The notes beneath the pieces are model-generated. The model worked only from the letters and a program-made list of their open reading frames with translations. It did no database searches and was not told where the DNA came from. Positions 1 through 11,428 of a stretch of DNA of 64,000 nucleotides are shown piece by piece (position 1 is the first letter of the stretch; every line of letters starts with the position of its first letter). The stretch spans positions 36,335,109 through 36,399,108 of the forward strand of contig NC_087070.1 of assembly GCF_963678635.1 (NCBI RefSeq). The letters are read 5' to 3'. This stretch comes from Symsagittifera roscoffensis (taxonomy: Eukaryota; Xenacoelomorpha; Acoela; Convolutidae). A program made the position numbers and the translations under genes.

Positions 1-3000
1 CCCTTCTGCAACGATCGCTAAACAAGTAGAATTGATGATTGGAACAACAATGAACTCATCAAGACTTCTCAACTAGCCACACACTGTCCTGGAAAATGAA
101 AAAAATTTGTACCACAAAAGATCGCATCAAGATCAAACACAGAAGACATATTTCAGGAACATAAAGACCAAAATCGAAAACTTAGTACTCCCATGAACTG
201 TCAGCAAACCCACATCGCATTAACCACCCAAAAAAATGTCGCTGTGTATTTCAAAGATGTCAAAACTGAAGAAACATTCAGTAGCCAAGACCAGAAGCTA
301 GTGGAAACTACCAATTTAAGACGACAACTTTCTTCGGACAAAAAATCACCACAGCGCAAATCCGCTTCTGCAACGATCGCTAACCAAGTAGAATTGATGA
401 TTGGAACAACAATGAAATCATCAAGACTTCTTAACTAGCCACACACTGTCCTGGAAAATGAAAAAAAATTGTACCACAAAAGATCGCATCAAGATCAAAC
501 ACAGAAGACATATTTCAGGAACATAAAGGCCAAAATCGAAAACTTAGTACGCCCATGAACTATCAACAAACCCACAACGCATTAACCACCCAAAAAAATG
601 TCGCCGTGTATGTCAAAGATGTCAAAACTGAAGAAACACTCAGTAGCCAAGACCAGAAGCTAGTGGAAACTACCAATTTGTGACGACAACTTTCTTCGGA
701 CAAAAAATCACCACAGCGCAAATCCGCTTCTGCAACGATCGCTAACCCAGTAGAATTGATGATTGGAACAACAATGAACTCATCAAGACTTCTTAACTAG
801 CCACACACTGTCCTGGAAAAAGAAAAAATTTGTACCACAAAAGATCGCATCAAGAACAAACACAGAAGACATATTTCAGGAACATAAAGACCAAAATTGA
901 AAATTTAGTACTCCCATGAACTGTCAGCAAACCCAAAACGCTTTAACAACCCAAAAAAAATGTCGCCGTGTATTTCAAAGATGTCAAAACTGAAGAAACA
1001 TTCAGTAAACAAGACCAGAAGCTAGTGGAAACTACCAATTTGTGACGACAACTTTCTTCGGACAAAAAATCACGATAGCGCAAATCCCCTTCTGCAACGA
1101 TCGCTAAACAAGTAGAATTGATGATTGGAACAACAATGAACTGATCAAGACTTCTCAACTAGCCACACACTGTCCTGGAAAATGAAAAAAATTTGTACCA
1201 CAAAAGATCGCATCAAGAACAAACACAGAAGACATATTTCAGGAACATAAAGACCAAAATTGAAAATTTAGTACTCCCATGAACTGTCAGCAAACCCAAA
1301 ACGCTTTAACAACCCAAAAAAAATGTCGCTGTGTATTTCAAAGATGTCAAAACTGAAGAAACATTCAGTAGCCAAGACCAGAAGCTAGTGGAAACTACCA
1401 ATTTGTGACGACAACTTCCTTCGGACAAAAAATCACGACAGCGCAAATCCCCTTCTGCATCGATCGCTAAACAAGTAGAATTGATGATTGGAACAACAAT
1501 GAACTGATCAAGACTTCTTAACTAGCCACACACTGTCCTGGAAAAAGAAAAAATTTGTACCACAAAAGATCGCATCAAGAACAAACACAGAAGACATATT
1601 TCAGGAACATAAAGACCAAAATTGAAAACTTAGTACTCCCATGAGCTGTCAGCAAACCCAAAACGCTTTAACAACCCAAAAAAATGTCGCCGTGTATTTC
1701 AAAGATGTCAAAACTGAAGAAACATTCAGTAGCCAAGACCAGAAGCTAGTGGAAACTACCAATTTGTGACGACAACTTTCTTCGGACAAAAAATCACGAT
1801 AGCGCAAATCCCCTTCTGCAACGATCGCTAAACAAGTAGAATTGATGATTGGAACAACAATGAACTGATCAAGACTTCTCAACTAGCCACACACTGTCCT
1901 GGAAAATGAAAAAAATTTGTACCACAAAAGATCGCATCAAGATCAAACACAGAAGACATATTTCAGGAACATAAAGACCAAAATCGAAAACTTAGTACTC
2001 CCATGAACTGTCAGCAAACCCACAACGCATTAACCACCCAAAAAAATGTCGCTGTGTATTTCAAAGATGTCAAAACTGAAGAAACATTCAGTAGCCAAGA
2101 CCAGAAGCTAGTGGAAACTACCAATTTGTGACGACAACTTTCTTCGGACAAAAAATCACGACAGCGCAAATCCCCTTCTGCATCGATCGCTAAACAAGTA
2201 GAATTGATGATTGGAACAACAATGAACTGATCAAGACTTCTAAACTAGCCACACACTGTCCTGGAAAATGAAAAAAATTTGTACCACAAAAGATCGCATC
2301 AAGATCAAACACAGAAGACATATTTCAGGAACATAAAGACCAAAATCGAAAACTTAGTACTCCCATGAACTGTCAGCAAACCCACAACGCATTAATCACC
2401 CAAAAAATGTCGCTGTGTATTTCAAAGATGTCAAAACTGAAGAAACATTCAGTAGCCAAGACCAGAAGCTAGTGGAAACTACCAATTTGTGACGACAACT
2501 TTCTTCGGACAAAAAATCACGACAGCGCAAATCCCCTTCTGCAACGATCGCTAAACAAGTAGAATTGATGATTGGAACAACAATGAACTGATCAAGACTT
2601 CTCAACTAGCCACACACTGTCCTGGAAAATGAAAAAAATTTGTACCACAAAAGATCGCATCAAGATCAAACACAGAAGACATATTTCAGGAACATAAAGC
2701 CCAAAATCGAAAACTTAGTACGCCCATGAACTATCAACAAACCCACAACGCATTAACCACCCAAAAAAATGTCGCCGTGTATTTCAAAGATGTCAAAACT
2801 GAAGAAACATTCAGTAGCCAAGACCAGAAGCTAGTGGAAACTACCAATTTGTGACGACAACTTTCTTCGGACAAAAAATCACCACAGCGCAAATCCGCTT
2901 CTGCAACGATCGCTAACCCAGTAGAATTGATGATTGGAACAACAATGAACTCATCAAGACTTCTTAACTAGCCACACACTGTCCTGGAAAAAGAAAAAAT

Positions 3001-6000
3001 TTGTACCACAAAAGATCGCATCAAGAACAAACACAGAAGACATATTTAAGGAACATAAAGACCAAAATTGAAAACTTAGTACTCCCATGAACTGTCAGCA
3101 AACCCAAAACGCTTTAACAACTCAAAAAAAATGTCGCCGTGTATTTCAAAGATGTCAAAACTGAAGAAACATTCAGTAGCCAAGACCAGAAGCTAGTGGA
3201 AACTACCAATTTGTGACGACAACTTTCTTCGGACAAAAAATCACGACAGCGCAAATCCCCTTCTGCAACGATCGCTAAACAAATAGAATTGATGATTGGA
3301 ACAACAATGAACTGATCAAGACTTCTCAACTAGCCACACACTGTCCTGGAAAATGAAAAAAATTTGTACCACAAAAGATCGCATCAAGATCAAACACAGA
3401 AGACATATTTCAGGAACATAAAGACCAAAATCGAAAACTTAGTACTCCCATGAACTGTCAGCAAACCCACAACGCATTAACCACCCAAAAAAATGTCGCT
3501 GTGTATTTCAAAGATGTCAAAACTGAAGAAACATTCAGTAGCCAAGACCAGAAGCTAGTGGAAACTACCAATTTGTGACGACAACTTTCTTCGGACAAAA
3601 AATCACGACAGCGCAAATCGACTTCTGCATCGATCGCTAAACAAGTAGAATTGATGATTGGAACAACAATGAACTGATCAAGACTTCTCAACTAGCCACA
3701 CACTGTCCTGGAAAATGAAAAAAATTTGTACCACAAAAGATCGCATCAAGATCAAACACAGAAGACATATTTCAGGAACATAAAGACCAAAATCGAAAAC
3801 TTAGTACTCCCATGAACTATCAGCAAACCCACAACGCATTAACCACCCAAAAAAATGTCGCCGTGTAATTCAAAGATGTCAAAACTGAAGAAACATTCAG
3901 TAGCCAAGACCAGAAGCTAGTGGAAACTACCAATTTGTGACGACAACTTTCTTCGGACAAAAAATCACCACAGCGCAAATCCCCTTCTGCAACGATCGCT
4001 AAACAAGTAGAATTGATGATTGGAACAACAATGAACTGATCAAGACTTCTCAACTAGCCACACACTGTCCTGGAAAATGAAAAAAATTTGTACCACAAAA
4101 GATCGCATCAAGATCAAACACAGAAGACATATTTCAGGAACATAAAGACCAAAATCGAAAACTTAGTACTCCCATGAACTGTCAGCAAACCCACAACGCA
4201 TTAATCACCCAAAAAATGTCGCTGTGTATTTCAAAGATGTCAAAACTGAAGAAACATTCAGTAGCCAAGACCAGAAGCTAGTGGAAACTACCAATTTGTG
4301 ACGACAACTTTCTTCGGACAAAAAATCACGACAGCGCAAATCCCCTTCTGCAACGATCGCTAAACAAGTAGAATTGATGATTGGAACAACAATGAACTGA
4401 TCAAGACTTCTCAACTAGCCACACACTGTCCTGGAAAATGAAAAAAATTTGTACCACAAAAGATCGCATCAAGATCAAACACAGAAGACATATTTCAGGA
4501 ACATAAAGCCCAAAATCGAAAACTTAGTACGCACATGAACTATCAACAAACCCACAACGCATTAACCACCCAAAAAAATGTCGCCGTGTATTTCAAAGAT
4601 GTCAAAACTGAAGAAACATTCAGTAGCCAAGACCAGAAGCTAGTGGAAACTACCAATTTGTGACGACAACTTTCTTCGGACAAAAAATCACCACAGCGCA
4701 AATCCGCTTCTGCAACGATCGCTAACCCAGTAGAATTGATGATTGGAACAACAATGAACTCATCAAGACTTCTTAACTAGCCACACACTGTCCTGGAAAA
4801 AGAAAAAATTTGGACCACAAAAGATCGCATCAAGAACAAACACAGAAGACATATTTCAGGAACATAAAGACCAAAATTGAAAACTTAGTACTCCCATGAA
4901 CTGTCAGCAAACCCAAAACGCTTTAACAACTCAAAAAAAATGTCGCCGTGTATTTCAAAGATGTCAAAACTGAAGAAACATTCAGTAGCCAAGACCAGAA
5001 GCTAGTGGAAACTACCAATTTGTGACGACAACTTTCTTCGGACAAAAAATCACGACAGCGCAAATCCCCTTCTGCAACGATCGCTAAACAAGTAGAATTG
5101 ATGATTGGAACAACAATGAACTGATCAAGACTTCTCAACTAGCCACACACTGTCCTGGAAAATGAAAAAAATTTGTACCACAAAAGATCGCATCAAGATC
5201 AAACACATAAGACATATTTCAGGAACATAAAGACCAAAATCGAAAACTTAGTACTCCCATGAACTATCAGCAAACCCACAACGCATTAACCACCCAAAAA
5301 AATGTCGCCGTGTAATTCAAAGATGTCAAAACTGAAGAAATATTCAGTAGCCAAGACCAGAAGCTAGTGGAAACTACCAATTTGTGACGACAACTTTCTT
5401 CGGACAAAAAATCACCACAGCGCAAATCCGCTTCTGCAACGATCGCTAACCCAGTAGAATTGATGATTGGAACAACAAAGAACTCATCAAGACTTCTTAA
5501 CTAGCCACACACTGTCCTGGAAAATGAAAAAATTTGTACCACAAAAGATCGCATCAAGAACAAACACAGAAGACATATTTCAGGAACATAAAGACCAAAA
5601 TCGAAACTTAGTACTCCCATGAACTGTCAGCAAACCCACAACGCATTAACAACCCTAAAAATGTCGCTGTGTATTTCAAAGATGTCAAAACTGAAGAAAC
5701 ATTCAGTAGCCAAGACCAGAAGCTAGTGGAAACTACCAATTTGTGACGACAACTTTCTTCGGACAAAAAATCACCACAGCGCAAATCCGCTTCTGCAACG
5801 ATCGCTAACCCAGTAGAATTGATGATTGGAACAACAATGAACTCATCAAGACTTCTTAACTAGCCACACACTGTCCTGGAAAAAGAAAAAATTTGGACCA
5901 CAAAAGATCGCATCAAGAACAAACACAGAAGACATATTTCAGGAACATAAAGACCAAAATTGAAAACTTAGTACTCCCATGAACTGTCAGCAAACCCAAA

Positions 6001-6915
6001 ACGCTTTAACAACTCAAAAAAAATGTCGCCGTGTATTTCAAAGATGTCAAAACTGAAGAAACATTCAGTAGCCAAGACCAGAAGCTAAAGGAAACTACCA
6101 ATTTGTGACGACAACTTTCTTCGGACAAAAAATCACGACAGCGCAAATCCCCTTCTGCAACGATCGCTAAACAAGTAGAATTGATGATTGGAACAACAAT
6201 GAACTGATCAAGACTTCTCAACTAGCCACACACTGTCCTGGAAAATGAAAAAAATTTGTACCACAAAAGATCGCATCAAGATCAAACACATAAGACATAT
6301 TTCAGGAACATAAAGACCAAAATCGAAAACTTAGTACTCCCATGAATTATCAGCAAACCCACAACGCATTAACCACCCAAAAAAATGTCGCCGTGTAATT
6401 CAAAGATGTCAAAACTGAAGAAATATTCAGTAGCCAAGACCAGAAGCTAGTGGAAACTACCAATTTGTGACGACAACTTTCTTCGGACAAAAAATCACCA
6501 CAGCGCAAATCCGCTTCTGCAACGATCGCTAACCCAGTAGAATTGATGATTGGAACAACAATGAACTCATCAAGACTTCTTAACTAGCCACACACTGTCC
6601 TGGAAAAAGAAAAAATTTGTACCACAAAAGATCGCATCAAGAACAAACACAGAAGACATATTTCAGGAACATAAAGACCAAAAATGAAAACTTAGTACTC
6701 CCTTGAACTGTCAGCAAACCCAAAACGCTTTAACAACCCAAAAAAAATGTCGCCGTGTATTTCAGAGATGTCAAAACTGAAGAAACATTCAGTAGCCAAG
6801 ACCAGAAGCTAGTGGAAACTACCAATTTGTGACGACAACTTTCTTCGGACAAAAAATCACGACAGCGCAAATCCCCTTCTGCAACGATCGCTAACCCAGT
6901 AGAATTGATGATTGG
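1..6915. repeat. ~362-bp satellite array, about 19 copies
   Basis: A monomer of 361-362 bp repeats head to tail from the first base of the window. The landmark GGAACAACAATGAAC recurs near 51, 412, 770, 1132, 1493, 1855, 2216, 2578, 2939, 3301, 3663, 4026, 4387, 4749, 5110, 5471, 5832, 6194 and 6556. Copies differ by a few percent and fall into at least two types, one with CTAAACAAGTAG and GAACTGATC, the other with CTAACCCAGTAG and GAACTCATC. The last copy is cut at 6915, after GATGATTGG. Minus-strand ORFs of 69-77 codons and plus-strand ORFs of ~42 codons recur in most copies. Some copies carry in-frame stops, so I treat the array as non-coding. The left edge lies outside the window. Confidence 0.97.
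2216..5170. repeat. Higher-order repeat, period ~1809 bp (five monomers)
   Basis: Diagnostic variants recur at exactly 1809 bp. The monomer with the shortened A-run at 2396 returns at 4205, and the monomer with the longer A-run at 3114 returns at 4923. The monomers between follow in the same order. A five-monomer block therefore appears to have been duplicated as a unit inside the 362-bp array. A second block of three monomers (~1083 bp) is shared by the copies ending near 5138 and 6221, including a CACATAAGAC variant and a GTGTAATTC variant in the following copies. Confidence 0.8.
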
Positions 6916-7613
6916 ATCACATCTTTTAACGAGCCCTTCAACTGGTTTTAAAGTTTCTCTAATAAATATGCATATATTTTTCCTAAATAATTAACAAAAC
7001 AAACAAACTCGGATACTAGGAGAAAGCCCTGCTTAAGACCGAACTAATGATACCATTCCCACTTGAATCCGTCATCTCTATGAGGAGTTCTCTTAAAAAA
7101 ACGGATGTGTACTCATCAAAAAAAAATCCTGTAACAACAAAAAATGACCAAAAAAGTGACTGAAAACGTTTAACTGTAAATCTGATAATAACATCATCAA
7201 CACTGTTGTACTTTACGCTTAGCCTCGAAATTTTGTCATCCTAGCTTCAATATACAATGAGTTATCACATCTTTTATCGAGCCCTCCAACTGGTTTTAAC
7301 GTTTCTCTAATAAATATGCATATATTTTTCCTAAATACTTAACAAAACAAACAAACTCGGGTACTAGGAGAAAGCCCTGCTTAAGACCGAACTAATGATA
7401 CCCCTCCCACTTGAATTCGTCATCTCTACGAAATGTTCTTCCTTCAAAACTGATGTGTACTCATTAAAAAAAGTCCTATAACAACAAAAATTGACTAAAA
7501 AACCTGACTAAACCTATTTTAACCGTACTCATGATGCTAACATCATGAACACTGGTGTAATCTACGCTTAACCTCTAAGTTGTATCATCCTAGCTTCAAT
7601 ATACATATAGTTC
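6916..7613. repeat. Two tandem ~349-bp units of a different repeat
   Basis: The sequence starting ATCACATCTTTTAACGAGCC at 6916 is repeated at 7265 as ATCACATCTTTTATCGAGCC. The two copies stay collinear through AATATGCATATATTTTTCC, the AAACTCGG block, the AGACCGAACTAATGATAC block and a shared CATCCTAGCTTCAATATACA end. They are clearly more diverged from each other than the 362-bp copies are. The first unit abuts the truncated last 362-bp monomer with no linker. I do not recognise the family. Confidence 0.9.
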
Positions 7614-8917
7614 AAGGCATGGTCCCAGATAAGGATAGTCAACTAGCATGGAGGTCATCACAAAACAATCTCAAAGACCGGTCAAAAAAAGCAAAAACGG
7701 GTACTGGAAGACAGTATAGCCCACGACTGACTGACTGATAGCTTTTATTATCAAACAGGTCAAAATTGCACTGTTTTTATAATATGAACTACTTATAATT
7801 CTGTTTTTATGAAAAAACACTTTTGAGTCGAGTAAGCACAAAAAGCGCCTACCCTAAGTGGTTAGATGAAAAACATGTACAAAGAAACAAATGTGTAAAC
7901 GTCAGTTTTTAATCGTCCAAAGGTTCATTTTGATCATATATAAACGGTTACAGGAGACAAATGTTTTTGAAAGCAAAAATTCAGATCATATTACGCTGAA
8001 CATCATGGACAAGTTAAGCATAAACACTAAAGCTTTGGGTTTAACTTTTAAAAAAAGAGTTAAACCAATTTTTAAAGCTTACAGCACAATTTATTGTGCT
8101 TTAATTCTAAACAAGCTTCTGAAGTCACTCCGAGAGCTACCTTGTTTGCTCAAACTGAAAATTTGTTTAGATGTAATTGCAAAATTCAATGTGTTATTTT
8201 GCTATTTTGCATAAATTTTTTGGTTTTGGTACGGCTTCCCCAATATGTTTCTTAGAAATTAAAACTACAATAGGTTCATCGTAATCACTCACTTACTCTG
8301 TTTTTCAACAATATAATTGAGCTTCTACATACCTTGCGTTCCTCAGTAAAAAAGAAAACTTCAAAGACACGAGGAAAAACTCAGAATTGGTATAAAAGTC
8401 TATTTTCGCAAAAGTTGCGATTAGGAGAAAACATCTTTTTCTCTCTAAATTGTCAAAAAATGGGAGTTCTTTAGAGAGCTCTAGCCATGGTCTTTTGATT
8501 GAAACTACAATCAAATCACGGTAAAATTGACACATAAAATTATGTGTCCTAGAAAAAAATTTGATAACAGAATAACTGGCAGCAGAAAAAAGATCATTTC
8601 TCTACGGAAACTTATTGGATTTCAAAAAAATGGTATGGTTGAGCTTCTCTTGAGCTACGAATTTAATATAGTACCATTTTCAGAGCTTAAAATTCCATTT
8701 TCTTGTTATGTCCTAAAAGAAAACATTGTGACGAGAAAAAAAAATTTGGCTATTTGTTAGCCTTTTGTTCATCCCTGTAAAAAAACTTCTTTTTTTGATT
8801 TTTTTTTAATCTTTTAGTGAGTTGCAGAAAACAACATAATAATGAAAAGAATGAGAAAACTTAAAAATATTGAACAAACAAAGAGAATTCCGGGATTTTT
8901 ATGATGACTTGAGCTGT
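7614..8917. other. AT-rich stretch, no gene recognised
   Basis: No recognisable domain, RNA gene or repeat was seen. A plus-strand ORF at 7891-8214 (107 codons) and ORFs at 8305-8535 (minus) and 8527-8760 (plus) are rich in Lys, Leu, Phe and Ile, as expected from AT-rich DNA by chance. They show no domain or signal that I can name. Poly-T and poly-A runs are common near 8780-8810. Confidence 0.6.
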
Positions 8918-9215
8918 CAGGACTTGAGAGATATGTAAAAGCGAGGTTTTAAGCATTAATTATATATTATTACAGCTATCGTTGTTGGTGGTAGCTGGAC
9001 TAATCGGTTAGTGATTGTTGTATACTTGATCAGTATGAATAATTTGGTGATATTTACAGTGTTATATAATAATCAAACAGCAAAATTTCTTTTAGGAACA
9101 ATCCACATATACATAGTGATAACTATTTCTCTTGGATAATGTTTGATATTACACTTCAAGACATCAGAATTTTCTAAGATTATGACACAACTATTCTTCA
9201 AAAAAAGTTTCACGG
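8918..9215. repeat. Dispersed direct repeat, copy 1
   Basis: This ~300-bp stretch (AGGACTTGAGAGATATG to the CTAAGATTATGACA region) returns at about 9589-9895 in the same orientation, offset about 671 bp. The first ~190 bp of the two copies are very similar, including AGCTATCGTTGTTGGTGG and TATATAATAATCAAACAGC. The rest is more diverged with small indels. No terminal inverted repeats, poly-A tail or target-site duplication was seen, so the element class is unknown. Confidence 0.85.
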
Positions 9216-9588
9216 TTTTTGATTTTTCACTGGTGGAACAAACCACTGATCAGTTAGTCTAAGACAATGTCGATGAAAATGACAAGGCTGCTTCCGTTTT
9301 TCGACAATCTTCTCTGTCTCTGGATGTTAGAATAACAGCTATCAACCCTTGAGTGGGTTTTTTTCTTCTTTTTCTTCAGTAGTCGCCTCCTTTGGGGCTA
9401 TCCTGAATTGGCCCAATCTTCGTCGTTGGTGATGATGGCTATTAGAAGACGTCAGCTCCATGCAAAACTCCTCAAAATTGCCAGGATTTAATGAATTAGA
9501 ATATCCGTACTCCTGTTTTTGTCTTCTTCCGCATGAATTCGTATCGCTTTGATGGCAATCCCACACTCCTGTTACCAAATGATGACTT
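9216..9588. other. Spacer between direct repeats; one unassigned small ORF
   Basis: Most of this stretch is a minus-strand ORF at 9342-9578 (78 codons). Its C-terminal half is charged, with a short His/Arg cluster followed by a Lys/Glu-rich end. It has higher GC than its flanks. I do not recognise it, and it could be an exon fragment or chance. It sits between two copies of a direct repeat, so the whole block could also be internal sequence of an element whose long repeats are its flanks. Confidence 0.3.
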
Positions 9589-9895
9589 AGAGGTCAGGAC
9601 TTGAGATATATGTAAAAGCGAGGTTTTAAGCATTAATTATATATTATTACAGCTATCGTTGTTGGTGGTAGCTGGACTAATTGGTTAGTGATTGTTATAT
9701 ACTTGATCAGTATGAACAATTTGGTGATTTTTACAGTATTATATAATAATCAAACAGCAAAATTTCCGTTAAAAACAATCCACAATTAAAAAGTGATTTC
9801 TCCTGGACTATTTCTCCTGGATAATGTTTGATATTACAGTGACATCATGATATTCTAAGATCATGACAATTATCTCATTTCAAAGTAAAAAAAAC
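9589..9895. repeat. Dispersed direct repeat, copy 2
   Basis: Second copy of the repeat at 8918-9215, same orientation. The copies share AAAAGCGAGGTTTTAAGC, TTATATATTATTACAGC and GATAATGTTTGATATTACA. Copy 2 has a short internal duplication of a TTTCTCCTGGA motif that copy 1 lacks. Confidence 0.85.
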
Positions 9896-10107
9896 TTTTG
9901 AAACCGTTATTTAGCCTAAATTCTAAAAACAAAAAATGAGATAAATTATGAGTATCGCTTGATAAATGGATGGACAAACCTGTTTTGTTTTCCCAAAGAC
10001 GAATATTGCGTCAGTTATTCAGAGTTGATCCAAAGAGAATTGTTGTGGCTAGAAGTTTGGTTTTTTTAAATTTTTTTTCCATTCTGTTTTCCAGAAATTG
10101 TGAAATT

Positions 10108-10145
10108 ATTCTTAAGAAACCCTAATCCTAACCTAACCCTAACCC
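10108..10145. repeat. Short degenerate telomere-like tract
   Basis: The stretch reads as irregular CCTAA/CCCTAA units: ACCCTAATCCTAACC followed by TAACCCTAACCCC. It is only about 30 bp, or about five imperfect units, and mixes the 5-bp form typical of many arthropods (TTAGG on the other strand) with the 6-bp form (TTAGGG). It is an interstitial tract at most. It could also be chance in a C/T/A-rich stretch. Confidence 0.45.
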
Positions 10146-10271
10146 CAACATACCCCGAGTCATTTTTGGAGAAGAAGAACTGTGTGGCTCCAATCTTCGA
10201 GATCTCAGTTTTACTTGTCTTTTTGTGACGATTAACAATTTGTGATGATTAAAATTGAGCAAAAACCTGGT

Positions 10272-10632
10272 TTGAAAATCTCGTTTTTGATGAGCAAGGT
10301 GTTTTAAATTGAACAAAAGCACCCTTAATTACTTTAAGTTTGATTAAAAACAAGTTTTAACTTTATTCTGAACATCTTGCCTTATATGAAAAAATGGTTA
10401 TAATACAATTTTCATATATACAAACTGTATGATAACTATTTTTTTAGCTTCAAATTAAGTTTTCGTTTTTGATGAGCAATGTCCTTTAAATTGAGCAAAA
10501 GCACTCTTAAATAATTTAAAGTTGTTTATAAACATTTTTGAACAATTTCTGAAAATCTTGCCTTTCATGAAAAAATGGTTATCATACAATTTTCATATAT
10601 GGAAATTGTATGATAACCATTTTTTTTTTCAA
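10272..10632. repeat. Tandem ~185-bp duplication with a long hairpin in each copy
   Basis: Copy 1 (about 10272-10450) and copy 2 (about 10456-10632) share TTTTTGATGAGCAA, TTAAATTGA and AAAGCAC landmarks and an ATCTTGCCTT block. Each ends in an inverted repeat. In copy 2 the arms are nearly perfect, at about 10570-10593 and 10603-10626 (core TGGTTATCATACAATTT), around a loop that includes CATATATG. In copy 1 the arms carry several mismatches. Further partial echoes of ATTGTATGAT follow at 10728-10800. Confidence 0.85.
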
Positions 10633-10904
10633 AAAAAAAACGTAGTTATTTTTCATCACCAGACTGTTGTATTTGGTTCAAATAGCCGGAGAAACTAGAC
10701 TGAATCTTTTTTCAATGGTTTTTTGAAATTGTATGAAAATTGTATGATTAGCATTTTTCCGTACATTTGATGCAGGCAATTGTATGATAAGCTTTTTCGG
10801 TGTGAGGAAATTTAAAATAAGCATTTCGGTTTAGGGATGTCAACCCGGGGTCACATTACGTTTCCAGGCCTTTTTGTTGGTTTTAATCGGTTTTCTTTAT
10901 AAGA

Positions 10905-10991
10905 CCGCTCAAAAACCGCTCTGAAACCGCTCAAATCTTGCTTGAAAAACCGTTCAAAAATCACCGCAAGAAATGAGCGGTTTTTGAACGG
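10905..10991. repeat. Inverted repeat of CCGCTCAAA-type units ending at the gap
   Basis: A run of degenerate CCGCTC/CCGTTC plus A-run units (10903-10960) is followed by its reverse complement. The 17-bp segment at 10905-10921 pairs with 10975-10991 with one mismatch, and 10950-10960 pairs perfectly with 10981-10991. The right arm ends exactly where the run of Ns starts, so the inverted repeat may continue inside the gap. Confidence 0.75.
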
Positions 10992-11191
10992 NNNNNNNNN
11001 NNNNNNNNNNNNNNNNNNNNNNNNNNNNNNNNNNNNNNNNNNNNNNNNNNNNNNNNNNNNNNNNNNNNNNNNNNNNNNNNNNNNNNNNNNNNNNNNNNNN
11101 NNNNNNNNNNNNNNNNNNNNNNNNNNNNNNNNNNNNNNNNNNNNNNNNNNNNNNNNNNNNNNNNNNNNNNNNNNNNNNNNNNNNNNNNNNN
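10992..11191. other. Assembly gap (200 N)
   Basis: Exactly 200 consecutive Ns. The round number suggests a placeholder rather than a measured length, so the distance between the inverted repeat on the left and the LINE 3' region on the right is unknown. Confidence 0.97.
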
Positions 11192-11428
11192 CTAGCTAAT
11201 TTATAATGATGCTTACAAAAAGTAAGTCACCGTTTCCTTTGGGTGATTTAACTATTACTTGTAACTTAGGATGCAAGTAACTGATTCAATTCAATTATTC
11301 GATACAGTGAAGAAATACATACTTAATCACTCACTGCATCAGGATAGCTAGAACAGGCTTTTCAACCTAACAAGTAGCTACCCTCCGGGATAACTATCAC
11401 AATTAAGTAACGACAACGGGTAAACAAA

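Noticed and set aside
943-6221. Repeated 69-77-codon minus-strand ORFs (MRSLDQF...) in the 362-bp array
   Set aside because: They are one frame seen once per satellite copy. They are lost in several copies, their ends depend on an A-run of variable length, and there is no domain or signal.
10942-11199. 85-codon ORF over the gap
   Set aside because: Almost all its codons are Ns.
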